64,000 nucleotides of DNA. Source: DASRAP01 sp035277145 (GTDB taxonomy: Bacteria > Gemmatimonadota > Gemmatimonadetes > Gemmatimonadales > Gemmatimonadaceae). Location: NCBI GenBank assembly GCA_035277145.1, contig DATELA010000024.1, positions 110,782-174,781 of the forward strand, read 5' to 3'. A program made the translations under genes and the position numbers. Positions within the stretch are counted from its first letter, which is position 1. The number at the start of each line of letters is the position of its first letter. The notes beneath the pieces are model-generated. The model saw only the letters and a program-made list of their open reading frames with translations. It was not told the origin of the DNA and ran no database searches. Shown piece by piece: positions 1 through 9,194 of this stretch.

Positions 1-207
1 TCACTCCAGGAGCAGAAAAACATCGAAGTTCGCGGCTTTGGCACGTTCAAAATTCGCCAGCGCAAAACGCGCATGGCGCGCAATCCGCGCACGGGGGCAC
101 CTGTCGAGGTAGCGGCGCGGCCCGTGCCGGTGTTCAAGCCCAGCAAGGAGTTACGCGCTCTGGTGGCGGGCGAGCCGTTCGACCCCGAGGTCGACGGCGA
201 AGATTAA
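1..207 (+). CDS. HU/IHF-family DNA-binding protein, C-terminal part
   Basis: The window opens inside this gene; the last 68 codons are present and end in TAA. HU-family proteins are small dimeric nucleoid proteins that bend DNA. The fragment reads GFGTFKIRQR, then the family signature ARNPRTGAPV that forms the DNA-embracing arm, then the usual FKPSKELRALV end. An acidic tail (DPEVDGED) follows. The start and dimerisation helices lie outside the window, so HU cannot be separated from an IHF-like paralogue. A strong hairpin and T-run follow 20 bases downstream, so this is probably the last gene of its transcript. Confidence 0.9.
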   Translation, partial: SLQEQKNIEVRGFGTFKIRQRKTRMARNPRTGAPVEVAARPVPVFKPSKELRALVAGEPFDPEVDGED

Positions 208-227
208 TCGTCGCTGAAAAATGCCAT

Positions 228-264
228 ACGCCTCTGTGCCTTCCGGTGCGGAGGCGTTTGTTTT
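228..264 (+). terminator. Rho-independent terminator after the HU gene
   Basis: A perfect 7-bp stem, ACGCCTC (228-234) with GAGGCGT (251-257), encloses a partly self-pairing 16-base loop. It is followed by TTGTTTT, and a run of A precedes it. An ATG at 221 is in frame with moaD but would have to be read through this stem, so I reject it as the moaD start. Confidence 0.8.
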
Positions 265-268
265 CGGT

Positions 269-517
269 ATGCGTTTCACCGTTCCAGTGCTGCTCTTCGC
301 GCGGTACGCCGACGAGCTGGGCGCAGAGAGCGTGAACATCGCCCTCGCGTCGCCGGCAACCGCAGGCGACGTCCTGAGCGCGGTGCTCGCGCTGCCTGGA
401 GGCGAACGCTTGCCCAGAGCACCAATGGTCGCTGTGAATTTGCGTTACGCGGCCCTCGGCGACGCGGTCAATCCTGGTGACGAGGTGGCGCTCATTCCAC
501 CGGTTGCGGGAGGCTGA
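269..517 (+). CDS. moaD: Molybdopterin synthase small subunit MoaD
   Basis: This 82-residue ubiquitin-fold protein would carry the sulfur that MoaE uses to convert precursor Z (cPMP) into molybdopterin. It begins MRFTVPVLLFARYADELG and ends PPVAGG. The C-terminal Gly-Gly is the essential feature, because its carboxylate is adenylated and thiolated. I start at ATG 269 rather than the in-frame ATG 221, which lies within the upstream terminator. The stop TGA overlaps the moaE ATG by one base, which points to translational coupling. The protein lies in the cytoplasm. A MoaB or MoeB activating enzyme is not in the window. Confidence 0.9.
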   Translation: MRFTVPVLLFARYADELGAESVNIALASPATAGDVLSAVLALPGGERLPRAPMVAVNLRYAALGDAVNPGDEVALIPPVAGG

Positions 518-969
518 TGCGCGTCGAGATCGTCGAGCGAGCGATAGACGCGACCGCGTTGCTGAACGAAGTCGCGGCGATCACGAACGGCGCATCGGTG
601 CTGTTCGTCGGTACGGTGCGCGACGTCAACGGCGGGCGCCCAGTGACCGCACTCGATTATCGCGCATACTCGAGCATGGCTGAAGCGGAGCTTTCGGCGA
701 TCGCGCTCGAAGCTGAAGCGCGCTGGACGCCGGGCACGATTGTATGCGAGCACCGCGTGGGCTCGCTCGCACTCGGCGACGTATCCGTCGCAATCGTTGC
801 GGCGCACCCGCATCGCGGTGCGGCCTTCGATGCGTGCCGTTACGTCATCGAAGAGTTGAAGAAGCGCGTGCCGATCTGGAAGCGCGAACATTACGCCGAC
901 GGTGAACGCTCGTGGGTGGAGAATGCCGCCGGCGCGCAGCGGACACACCCACGCGGCGCAGAGCGATGA
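517..969 (+). CDS. moaE: Molybdopterin synthase catalytic subunit MoaE
   Basis: The 150-residue large subunit of molybdopterin synthase inserts two dithiolene sulfurs into cPMP. Visible family motifs are LFVGTVRD near residue 30, EHRVGSLALGD near 88, HPHR followed by AFDACRYVIEELK, and VPIWKRE near 125. The last of these holds the lysines that bind substrate and the MoaD tail. About 20 extra residues follow, rich in Arg and Gly. The gene overlaps moaD by one base and moaA by four (ATGA), so moaDEA is one operon. No moaC is seen here. Confidence 0.92.
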   Translation: MRVEIVERAIDATALLNEVAAITNGASVLFVGTVRDVNGGRPVTALDYRAYSSMAEAELSAIALEAEARWTPGTIVCEHRVGSLALGDVSVAIVAAHPHRGAAFDACRYVIEELKKRVPIWKREHYADGERSWVENAAGAQRTHPRGAER

Positions 970-1937
970 AGGATCAATTCGGGCGCAGCATCGAGTATCT
1001 CCGCATCTCGGTGACCGATCGCTGCAACTTTCGCTGCCTGTACTGCATGCCGGTCGAAGGGCTGCAGTGGTTGCCGAAGGCGGACATCCTCTCGTATGAG
1101 GAAATCGAGCGCGTTGTCGCACAACTCGCTCCACTCGGGCTCCGGCGTTTGCGCATCACCGGTGGCGAGCCAACAATTCGGCCCGATCTCGATCGCCTGA
1201 TTGGAATGCTGCGCGCAGTGCCAGGCATCGAAGACATCGCGCTGTCGACGAATGGTGTGAAGCTGCCGATGCTCGCGGAGCCATTGCGCCGTGCTGGACT
1301 CGATCGCGTCAACATTTCCGCGGATTCGCTGCAGCCGTCGCGCATCGCCGCAATCGCGCGGCGCGATCTCGGATTCGATCCTGTTGCTGCGGCACTCGCT
1401 GCTGAACGCGCCGGACTCGATCCGATCAAGATCAACATGGTCGTGATGCGCGGAATCAACGATGACGAGGTCGAAACGTTCGCGCGGCTGACGTACGAAC
1501 ACGCATGGCACGTACGCTTCATCGAACTCATGCCGGTCGGTGGCATGCGCGAGCTCACATGGGACCATGTCGTGCCGAGCAACGAGATACTCGATCGCAT
1601 CGGCGCGCTTGGCGCGTTGACGCCGAGCGACGGTCCGTCGCGCGGCAACGGACCTGCCGCGTATTACCAGCTGCCCGGCGCACGCGGTAACATCGGCGTT
1701 ATCACTCCGATGACGCACACGTACTGCGCGTCGTGCAATCGTGTGCGTCTCACCGCCGATGGCCGGCTGCGGACGTGCTTGTTTGGTGATCATGAAGTTG
1801 ATCTTCGGACGCCGCTGCGCGCGGGGATTCCGCTACGGGCCGAGTTCGAGCGAGCGCTCGCGGAGAAGCCGCGCGAACATCAGCTCCTTCAAATGCAGGT
1901 GGGCGGATTGCGCGCTCTAAGTGAAGTGGGCGGCTAG
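966..1937 (+). CDS. moaA: GTP 3',8-cyclase MoaA (radical SAM)
   Basis: MoaA converts GTP to 3',8-cyclo-GTP, the first step of molybdenum cofactor synthesis. The 323-residue protein carries the radical-SAM motif CNFRCLYC (Cys20, Cys24, Cys27). It has the SAM-contacting TGGEPTIRPD segment. Its C-terminal second cluster motif is YCASCNRVRLT followed 13 residues later by Cys in LRTCLF. It ends in VGG; the C-terminal GG of MoaA reaches into its own active site. ATG 966 is used because it overlaps the moaE stop and matches the family N-terminus; an in-frame ATG at 912 would add an unrelated basic extension. Confidence 0.95.
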   Translation: MKDQFGRSIEYLRISVTDRCNFRCLYCMPVEGLQWLPKADILSYEEIERVVAQLAPLGLRRLRITGGEPTIRPDLDRLIGMLRAVPGIEDIALSTNGVKLPMLAEPLRRAGLDRVNISADSLQPSRIAAIARRDLGFDPVAAALAAERAGLDPIKINMVVMRGINDDEVETFARLTYEHAWHVRFIELMPVGGMRELTWDHVVPSNEILDRIGALGALTPSDGPSRGNGPAAYYQLPGARGNIGVITPMTHTYCASCNRVRLTADGRLRTCLFGDHEVDLRTPLRAGIPLRAEFERALAEKPREHQLLQMQVGGLRALSEVGG

Positions 1938-1970
1938 ACGGCTGAGCGGTCAGCGTACGGAGGTTCTGTG

Positions 1971-2486
1971 ATGCGTTCGCAACGCGTGCACTTGGTCGGA
2001 ACAATCATCGCGGCGATGATTGCTGGAGTCGCGTGCGGCGACGGCGTTCCCGCTGGACCGGGCGTGAACGGCACGATGCTGGCCAAGATCCCGGTCGAGT
2101 TGCTGTGGGTTGCGGAGCGTTCGCTGGCCGCGACGCGGTCTGGTCCGGACCTGACCATCGTCGGCGAGGACTACCGCGGCCGGAAAATCACGCTGGAACT
2201 GCGAAATCTTCCGGAAAATCCGAGCGACCCCGACGAACCCCGGTTGCTAACGCTGACCGACAGCACGGATATTTCTGTTGGGTTCGCGCAATACCGGGAG
2301 TCGGCTTTCAATCTGTTTACGACGGCGGACCCTCTTGGAAATGGCACGGTAGTGATCACGTACCTGAGTCCTACGCGCATTGCGGGAACGTTCAGTTTCC
2401 TTGCGCGCCGTCCGGTGGAGAGCGGCATTCTGAGCGACCTCTTCCGGTCGGTATCGAACGGCGAGTTTGACGTGCGGATTCGCTGA
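1971..2486 (+). CDS. Small lipoprotein, paralogue of the next gene
   Basis: The 171-residue predicted lipoprotein has an N-terminal hydrophobic stretch ending in the lipobox AGVAC at about residue 22. The mature part is mostly beta-prone. Its C-terminal half shares a recognisable pattern with the next protein: a Phe/Thr-rich NLFTTADPLGNGTV segment, then LSPTRIAGTFSFLARRP, and a final GEFDVRIR. The layout resembles small DUF6252-type lipoproteins, but no function is known. ATG 1971 is preferred over GTG 1968 because GGAGG at 1959-1963 is well spaced for it. The gene probably shares a transcript with the next two genes. Confidence 0.7.
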   Translation: MRSQRVHLVGTIIAAMIAGVACGDGVPAGPGVNGTMLAKIPVELLWVAERSLAATRSGPDLTIVGEDYRGRKITLELRNLPENPSDPDEPRLLTLTDSTDISVGFAQYRESAFNLFTTADPLGNGTVVITYLSPTRIAGTFSFLARRPVESGILSDLFRSVSNGEFDVRIR

Positions 2487-2505
2487 GTCCGCACAGGAGC
2501 GTCGT

Positions 2506-3009
2506 ATGAGAACACGGTACGTGGTTTCGAGCATGATAGGCGTGGTCGCCGCGCTGGGTGCGGCGTGTGGAGGCGATAGTCCCACGGGCGCCGTCGGGGC
2601 GGGGACCATGTCGGCGATGATCGGCGACACGCTGCCGTGGCGCGCGAATCTCTCGATCAGTGCGACGCTGTCAGCGGACAGCGTGCTCGAAATCGTCGGG
2701 CTCGAGCGAACCGGGAAGTACGTGAAGCTCAACATCCGGCAAGTTGCGGTCGACACGCAAGCGGTGAACCTCTCGCGCGTGTTCGACTTCACGTTCGCAA
2801 ATGATGAAACAACCGGCTATGCGTTTTTTTCAGAAGACACGCAGAACCAGTTCACGACTGACAACCCTGGTGGCTCCGGGCGCATAACCATTTCGCTGTT
2901 GTCGCCAACGCAGGTGCAGGGCACGTTCTCGTTCATTGCCGCTCGCGGTGCGGGATTTGATCCGATCCGCCGGCTCGCGCAGGGGCGCTTCAACGTTCGC
3001 TTGCAGTAG
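2506..3009 (+). CDS. Small lipoprotein, paralogue of the preceding gene
   Basis: The 167-residue predicted lipoprotein has the lipobox LGAAC after a hydrophobic N-terminus, followed by GGDSPTG. Its C-terminal half matches the preceding protein: QNQFTTDNPGGSGRITI, LLSPTQVQGTFSFIAARG and a final GRFNVRLQ. The pair therefore probably arose by tandem duplication. ATG 2506 has AGGAG at 2495-2499; the longer in-frame reading from 2467 overlaps the upstream gene and lacks a signal. Its location is probably the outer or inner membrane facing the periplasm. The function is unknown. Confidence 0.7.
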   Translation: MRTRYVVSSMIGVVAALGAACGGDSPTGAVGAGTMSAMIGDTLPWRANLSISATLSADSVLEIVGLERTGKYVKLNIRQVAVDTQAVNLSRVFDFTFANDETTGYAFFSEDTQNQFTTDNPGGSGRITISLLSPTQVQGTFSFIAARGAGFDPIRRLAQGRFNVRLQ

Positions 3010-3684
3010 TTGGCGGCGCTTGCAGGAGTAGTTCGAACGCGCGCTCGCGCGCGCCTGACCGCGCTCGCCGCATTGTTAGGCGCGGTGACTGTACCTGCGG
3101 CTGCGCAGGTGCCGGTGACGCGGCCGCAACCGGAGTGGGGGTTCACGCTCGGACTCGAGACAGTCACGGGGCTTTACCGGCCGCGGATCAATGTCCCATT
3201 CGATTACGCAACGCGCGGCGGTGGCATGGCGCTCGCGATCGGCAGTGTTTTCAAGGGACACTTGCTGGTCGGCGGAGAGGCTGGTTGGGCGTTTTTCGGC
3301 GGGGACCGGCGTTACCCAGCCGATGTGAATTCTGCCGCGTACGCAACGCGGACAACCAACAGCATTTTTGGTTCGATGTACACGGGGCTGATTACGAAGC
3401 CCATCGGACGCGCCGGCGTTGGACGCAAGTTGTGGCTCGGCGCGCGACTCGGAAACGCGCGATGGAGCGGAGAACGCCGCGTGGAGGATTGCGCAACGTG
3501 CGCCGATATCGTCGAGCCGATGCGCGCCGGGTTGTACGTCTCGCCGTTCATTGTGTTCGGCGGCGGCGACCAACGTGGCGGTGGCGGGTTTCGCTTTGCG
3601 TACACGCACTTTGTGCGGGACAACGCACGTATGCGGTCGTCAATGTCCTTCGGCGTGTATTTCAACCTGCTGAACATCGACTGA
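3010..3684 (+). CDS. Exported protein, probable outer-membrane beta-barrel
   Basis: The 224-residue protein appears to start at TTG 3010, directly after the preceding stop; no ATG or GTG gives a signal peptide. The first 33 residues are an Arg-rich n-region, a hydrophobic core LTALAALLGAVTV and the cleavage-like site PAAAQ. The mature part is rich in Gly and aromatic residues with alternating hydrophobic strands. It ends in a strand with a hydrophobic penultimate residue (FGVYFNLLNID), as in small barrels. It may act with the two lipoproteins upstream. I do not recognise the family, and the start is uncertain. Confidence 0.6.
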   Translation: MAALAGVVRTRARARLTALAALLGAVTVPAAAQVPVTRPQPEWGFTLGLETVTGLYRPRINVPFDYATRGGGMALAIGSVFKGHLLVGGEAGWAFFGGDRRYPADVNSAAYATRTTNSIFGSMYTGLITKPIGRAGVGRKLWLGARLGNARWSGERRVEDCATCADIVEPMRAGLYVSPFIVFGGGDQRGGGGFRFAYTHFVRDNARMRSSMSFGVYFNLLNID

Positions 3685-3803
3685 AGCCGCCCGGCGCACA
3701 GCCACTGGAGCGGTGGCGGCGCGGTACCAGCGCGACGGTCGGGTGAGTATTTTTCGGCTGCGCGCGTGCGCGCGGTTCGCCAACCCTCACCGAATCCCTT
3801 CGA

Positions 3804-4733
3804 ATGGTTCGCAAGATCACTGTCGTCGGCGCCGGAAACGTCGGTGCGACGACCGCGCAGCGTGTCGCAGAAAAGGAGCTGGCCCGCACGGTCGTCATGG
3901 TGGACATCGCGGAAGGCATTCCGCAGGGTAAGGGTCTCGACCAATGGCAGTCCGCGCCGGTAGAAGGATTTGACTCCCGCGTGATCGGAACGAATTCATA
4001 CAACGAAACCGAGGGATCCGATCTCGTCATCATCACGGCCGGGATCGCCCGCAAGCCAGGCATGTCGCGCGACGACCTGCTGAATACGAACGCCGGTATC
4101 GTCAAACAAGTCAGTGAGCAGATCGCCAAGACGTCGCCCAAAGCGATCGTCATTGTCGTGTCGAACCCGCTCGATGTGATGTGTTACGTGGCGAAGGCCG
4201 TGACCGGCTTCCCACGCGAACGCGTGCTCGGCATGGCCGGCGTCCTCGACACCGCGCGCTATCGCGCGTTTCTCGCGGAGGCAATGGACGTCAGCGTCCG
4301 CGATATCCAGGCGATGGTGCTCGGCGGACACGGCGACACGATGGTCCCGCTGATCTCCTACACGAGCGTCAGCGGTATTCCGGTGACGCAGTTGCTCGCG
4401 CAGGACAAGCTTGATGCAATCGTCGATCGCACGCGCAACGGCGGCGCGGAGATTGTGAAGCATCTCAAGACGGGATCGGCGTACTACGCACCGTCGTCCG
4501 GTGCCGTGCAAATGGCTGAAGCAATCGTCAATGACCAGAAGCGCATTCTTCCGTGCGCAGCATGGCTCGAAGGCGAGTACGGTATGAAGGGGCTCTATCT
4601 TGGCGTTCCGTGCAAGCTCGGCGCGGGTGGTCTGGAAAAGATCATCGAAGTCAAACTCACCGACGCGGAGCGTGCCTCGCTCGCAAAGAGTGCGGACGCG
4701 GTGCGGGAGCCGATGGCCGCGGTGAAACTCTAA
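3804..4733 (+). CDS. mdh: Malate dehydrogenase (LDH-like type)
   Basis: This enzyme oxidises malate to oxaloacetate with NAD in the TCA cycle. The 309-residue protein shows the Rossmann motif GAGNVG (9-14) and an acidic residue after VVMVD for NAD. The substrate arginines Arg83 and Arg89 lie in the mobile-loop region IARKPGMSRDD. Catalytic Asp149 is in GVLDTARYR and His176 in LGGHGDTMVPL. The ARKPGMSR loop fits malate rather than lactate. The gene lies directly upstream of sdhCAB with only a short tandem repeat between them, so the TCA genes are probably co-transcribed. Confidence 0.95.
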   Translation: MVRKITVVGAGNVGATTAQRVAEKELARTVVMVDIAEGIPQGKGLDQWQSAPVEGFDSRVIGTNSYNETEGSDLVIITAGIARKPGMSRDDLLNTNAGIVKQVSEQIAKTSPKAIVIVVSNPLDVMCYVAKAVTGFPRERVLGMAGVLDTARYRAFLAEAMDVSVRDIQAMVLGGHGDTMVPLISYTSVSGIPVTQLLAQDKLDAIVDRTRNGGAEIVKHLKTGSAYYAPSSGAVQMAEAIVNDQKRILPCAAWLEGEYGMKGLYLGVPCKLGAGGLEKIIEVKLTDAERASLAKSADAVREPMAAVKL

Positions 4734-4764
4734 GAAGACGAGAAGACGAGAAGACGAGAGGACG
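4733..4764 (+). repeat. Four tandem copies of an 8-base unit between mdh and sdhC
   Basis: Three exact copies of AGAAGACG and a fourth with one change (AGAGGACG) fill nearly all the space between the mdh stop and the sdhC start. The units are purine-rich and contain GAGAGG, the only Shine-Dalgarno-like sequence before sdhC. Copy number would change the mdh-sdhC distance without affecting either reading frame. Confidence 0.85.
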
Positions 4765-4771
4765 GGACGCA

Positions 4772-5461
4772 GTGACAGCTGCAGCGCGGGAAACCGACAA
4801 ACGATCTCGATTCACGATCTTCTGGGATTCATCCCTTGGCAAGAAGATCGTCATGGGCGCGACCGGCTTCATCATGGTCGGGTTCGTCGTGTTTCACATG
4901 GCGGGGAACCTGCAGATCTTCCTCGGCCGCGATGTGTTCAATCGCTACAGCGAAATCCTGCACACGTCCGAAGAATTACTGTGGGTCGCGCGGCTCGTCC
5001 TGATCGGCGCGGTCGTCATGCACGTGATTGCGGCGTATCAACTCACGATGCGTGATCGGGCGGCACGGCCGACGGCGTACGCGAAACGTGCGCCGCAAGT
5101 AGCGACGCTTGCGTCGCGCGCGATGCGATGGGGCGGGGTGCTCATTCTCGTCTTCATTCCGCTGCACATTCTGAACTTCACCACCGGCAACTGGCATCCC
5201 GATTTCGCGGCCGGCGATGTGTACGGCAACGTCGTCTATGCGTTCGAGTCGTGGCCGTGGCTGAGCGTGTTCTACACCGTCACGATGGTGTTCGTCGGCT
5301 TGCATTTGTACCACGGCGTTTGGGCGATGCTGCGGACGCTTGGTATCGCCAAGCCATCCGCTGAACCCATGCGGCGCGCACCAATTGCCGCGCTCGCGTG
5401 GATTGTCACCATTGGATTCATTGTGATTCCGACTGCGATTCTTCTTGGCTTGGTGCGATGA
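4772..5461 (+). CDS. sdhC: Succinate dehydrogenase cytochrome b subunit (five-helix, b558 type)
   Basis: The membrane anchor of succinate:quinone reductase passes electrons to the quinone pool through two haems in this type. The 229-residue protein has five hydrophobic segments (about 28-50, 70-92, 117-137, 163-188 and 206-226). Histidines sit at helix positions (H42, H84, H132, H178), as expected for the single-anchor dihaem family found with menaquinone. GTG 4772 is chosen because the upstream in-frame reading only covers mdh and the purine repeat. It is followed by sdhA and sdhB. No second anchor gene (sdhD) is present, as is normal for this type. Confidence 0.9.
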   Translation: MTAAARETDKRSRFTIFWDSSLGKKIVMGATGFIMVGFVVFHMAGNLQIFLGRDVFNRYSEILHTSEELLWVARLVLIGAVVMHVIAAYQLTMRDRAARPTAYAKRAPQVATLASRAMRWGGVLILVFIPLHILNFTTGNWHPDFAAGDVYGNVVYAFESWPWLSVFYTVTMVFVGLHLYHGVWAMLRTLGIAKPSAEPMRRAPIAALAWIVTIGFIVIPTAILLGLVR

Positions 5462-5492
5462 CCGATTCCACGCACCGGCACTGCACGCGCAC

Positions 5493-7399
<1,907 letters not shown>

Positions 7400-7403
<4 letters not shown>

Positions 7404-8173
7404 AGCTCACGCTCCACGTGTGGCGCCAGGCGTCGCCGAATGCAGTTGGTGCGTTTGAGACGTATCAGGCGAACGACGTCTCCGCAGATATGTCGTTCCT
7501 CGAAATGCTGGACGTGGTGAACGAGCGATTGATGGAGAGCGGAAAGGAGCCGATCGCGTTCGACCACGATTGCCGCGAGGGCATTTGCGGAATGTGCGGC
7601 ATGATGATCAATGGTGTCGCGCACGGGCCACGTTCGATGACCACGGTGTGCCAGCTCCACATGCGCGAGTTCAGCGACGGCGATGAGTTGTGGATTGAGC
7701 CGTGGCGTGCCGCCGCGTTTCCCGTGCGCCGCGATCTCAGCGTTGACCGAGGTGCGCTCGACCGGATCATTCAATCCGGTGGGTTCATCTCCGTCGCCAC
7801 GGGCAACGCGCCCGAAGCGAATTCAATCCCGATCGGGAAAGAGAGCGTCGAAAAAGCAATGGACGCAGCCGCGTGCATCGGCTGCGGCGCGTGTGTTGCT
7901 GCGTGCCCGAACAGTTCTGCGTCGCTGTTTACCGCCGCCAAGGTCGCGCACCTCGGGACGTTGCCACAGGGCCAGCCCGAGCGCTATCGCCGCGCACTTT
8001 CGATGGTCGCGCAGATGGACCTCGAACATTTCGGCGGATGCTCGCTGTTTGGCGAGTGCCAGGAAGCGTGTCCGAAAGGGATTTCCATTGACACGATAAC
8101 GCGGATGAATCGCGACTATCTGCTGGCGGCGCTGACCGAGGAAACCGAGCGCGCCGCGAGCGGCAACGGATAG
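7400..8173 (+). CDS. sdhB: Succinate dehydrogenase iron-sulfur subunit
   Basis: The 257-residue electron-transfer subunit links FAD in SdhA to the haem anchor. Cysteines for three clusters are visible. The [2Fe-2S] set is CREGICGMC plus a later Cys (58, 63, 66, 84). The ferredoxin-like motif is CIGCGACVAACP (159, 162, 165, 169). The final set is CSLFGECQEACPKG (214, 220, 224). All expected ligands are present. The ATG overlaps the sdhA stop by four bases. The gene ends the sdh operon and is followed by a palindrome-rich spacer. Confidence 0.95.
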
Positions 8174-8183
8174 CGTCCTTCAG

Positions 8184-8256
8184 TGTAGTAGGTCCGTCGA
8201 CCGTGCTGGTCGACACGCCGCGAGTGCGGCGCACGGGTGCCGGCGGAAAGGTCGAC
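8184..8256. repeat. Palindrome-rich spacer after sdhB, possible degenerate REP-like element
   Basis: Two hairpins follow each other: GTCGACC (8196-8202) with GGTCGAC (8208-8214), and CGCCGC (8216-8221) with GCGGCG (8226-8231). A third GGTCGAC lies just beyond, at about 8250-8256. There is no T-run, so a simple intrinsic terminator is unlikely. The GTAGTAGGTC start and repeated GGTCGAC resemble dispersed palindromic repeats of other GC-rich genomes; only one copy is visible here. Confidence 0.45.
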
Positions 8257-8321
8257 GGGTGCGGTGGAGCGCGCGTGGCAGCGCCGCAGGCAGGCGCTTT
8301 GCGGAGACGCGACTTCCACAC

Positions 8322-9089
8322 ATGAGAAGCAACCATCGGCACGAGATCATCGTTCGTTTTGTCCGAACCGATTCGCCGGCGGACAAAACGCGCATTGCGG
8401 GCATTCAGCCACTATTGAGCAACGAGGAACGAGAGACTCTTTCCCGTTTTCGCTCAGAACAGACGCGCACCGATTTCGCGGCCGCGCATGCGCTCGCGCG
8501 TGCAACGGTCGGTGAACTCGGCGACTGCGATCCGCGCGAACTCGTATTCCGCCCCGGCAAACGCGGACGGCTGCGCGTGGTGCGCCCATGGCGTGCACGG
8601 GGGATCGAATTCAGTCTGTCGCACGCCGATGGCGTCGCGCTCTGCGCCGTGACGCGTGAGTGCACGATTGGCGCCGATGTCGAGAGCCAGCGCTTTTTGG
8701 GACGCGATCCCATGGGTGTGGCCGCCGCAGTCTGCTCTGAGCGAGAACACGCGACGTTGCGAAGTCTGCCGCAATCGCTCCGCGCCGAACGCGTGCTTGC
8801 CGTGTGGACCCTCAAAGAGGCGGTCGCGCAGGCGGCAGGGCAGGGCGTGCAACTCTCGCTGTCGTCGATCAACATCGACGACGTGCCGACACTCGGGAGC
8901 GGCGCCGGCGCGTTCGGTGTGTCGGTGCAAGCGGGCGACCGCTCCCGTTGGCGACTCACGTCGCTGCGACTCGCGCCGCACTACGTAGCGGCAGTCGCAG
9001 TTCCGGAGCGCTTTCGTAATCACGTGTCGCTGCGCTTCGAAGAAGGGAATGTCGGCGAGAATCTGTTTCGTTCGTGGTCGATGTCGTGA
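8322..9089 (+). CDS. 4'-phosphopantetheinyl transferase (Sfp/AcpT-like)
   Basis: The enzyme transfers phosphopantetheine from CoA to a serine of carrier proteins. The 255-residue protein has the three family motifs: FSLSHADGVALCAV (about 97-110), the magnesium-binding IGADVES (Asp119, Glu121) and WTLKEAVAQAAG (Trp162, Lys165, Glu166). The length is that of the two-lobed Sfp type, which can activate secondary-metabolite carriers. Likely clients in the window are the carrier domain of the synthetase at 26760 and AcpP at 59994; this is inference. ATG 8322 is preferred to in-frame GTG 8259, which lies in the palindromic spacer. Confidence 0.85.
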   Translation: MRSNHRHEIIVRFVRTDSPADKTRIAGIQPLLSNEERETLSRFRSEQTRTDFAAAHALARATVGELGDCDPRELVFRPGKRGRLRVVRPWRARGIEFSLSHADGVALCAVTRECTIGADVESQRFLGRDPMGVAAAVCSEREHATLRSLPQSLRAERVLAVWTLKEAVAQAAGQGVQLSLSSINIDDVPTLGSGAGAFGVSVQAGDRSRWRLTSLRLAPHYVAAVAVPERFRNHVSLRFEEGNVGENLFRSWSMS

Positions 9090-9097
9090 TTCCGCGC

Positions 9098-9136
9098 AGT
9101 GACTGCGCACCGCGCCGTGCGCGCTGAGTCACTTTT
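9098..9136 (+). terminator. Imperfect hairpin with T-run after the transferase gene
   Basis: AGTGAC (9098-9103) pairs with GTCACT (9128-9133). Inside it, GCGCAC (9105-9110) pairs with GTGCGC (9117-9122) around a six-base loop. Five unpaired bases bulge on the 3' side, and TTTT follows. This is a plausible but not strong intrinsic terminator. Confidence 0.5.
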
Positions 9137-9165
9137 GACCTGCCAAATAGCGGCACCCCTATCTT
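9135..9165 (+). promoter_or_regulatory. Possible sigma-70-type promoter of the GGDEF-receiver gene
   Basis: TTGACC (9135-9140) and TATCTT (9160-9165) could be -35 and -10 elements. The 19-base spacing is longer than the usual 17. The start codon lies 30 bases further on. The call is weak and rests on sequence resemblance alone. Confidence 0.35.
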
Positions 9166-9194
9166 GAACAGCGTGCCGCGTTAGTGTTCTCGCT

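Noticed and set aside
221..268. Longer MoaD reading from ATG 221
   Set aside because: The extra 16 codons run through the hairpin terminator of the HU gene and do not match MoaD N-termini; ATG 269 does.
8259..8321. GTG 8259 as start of the phosphopantetheinyl transferase
   Set aside because: The added 21 residues lie in the palindromic spacer and are not family-like; ATG 8322 gives the normal length.
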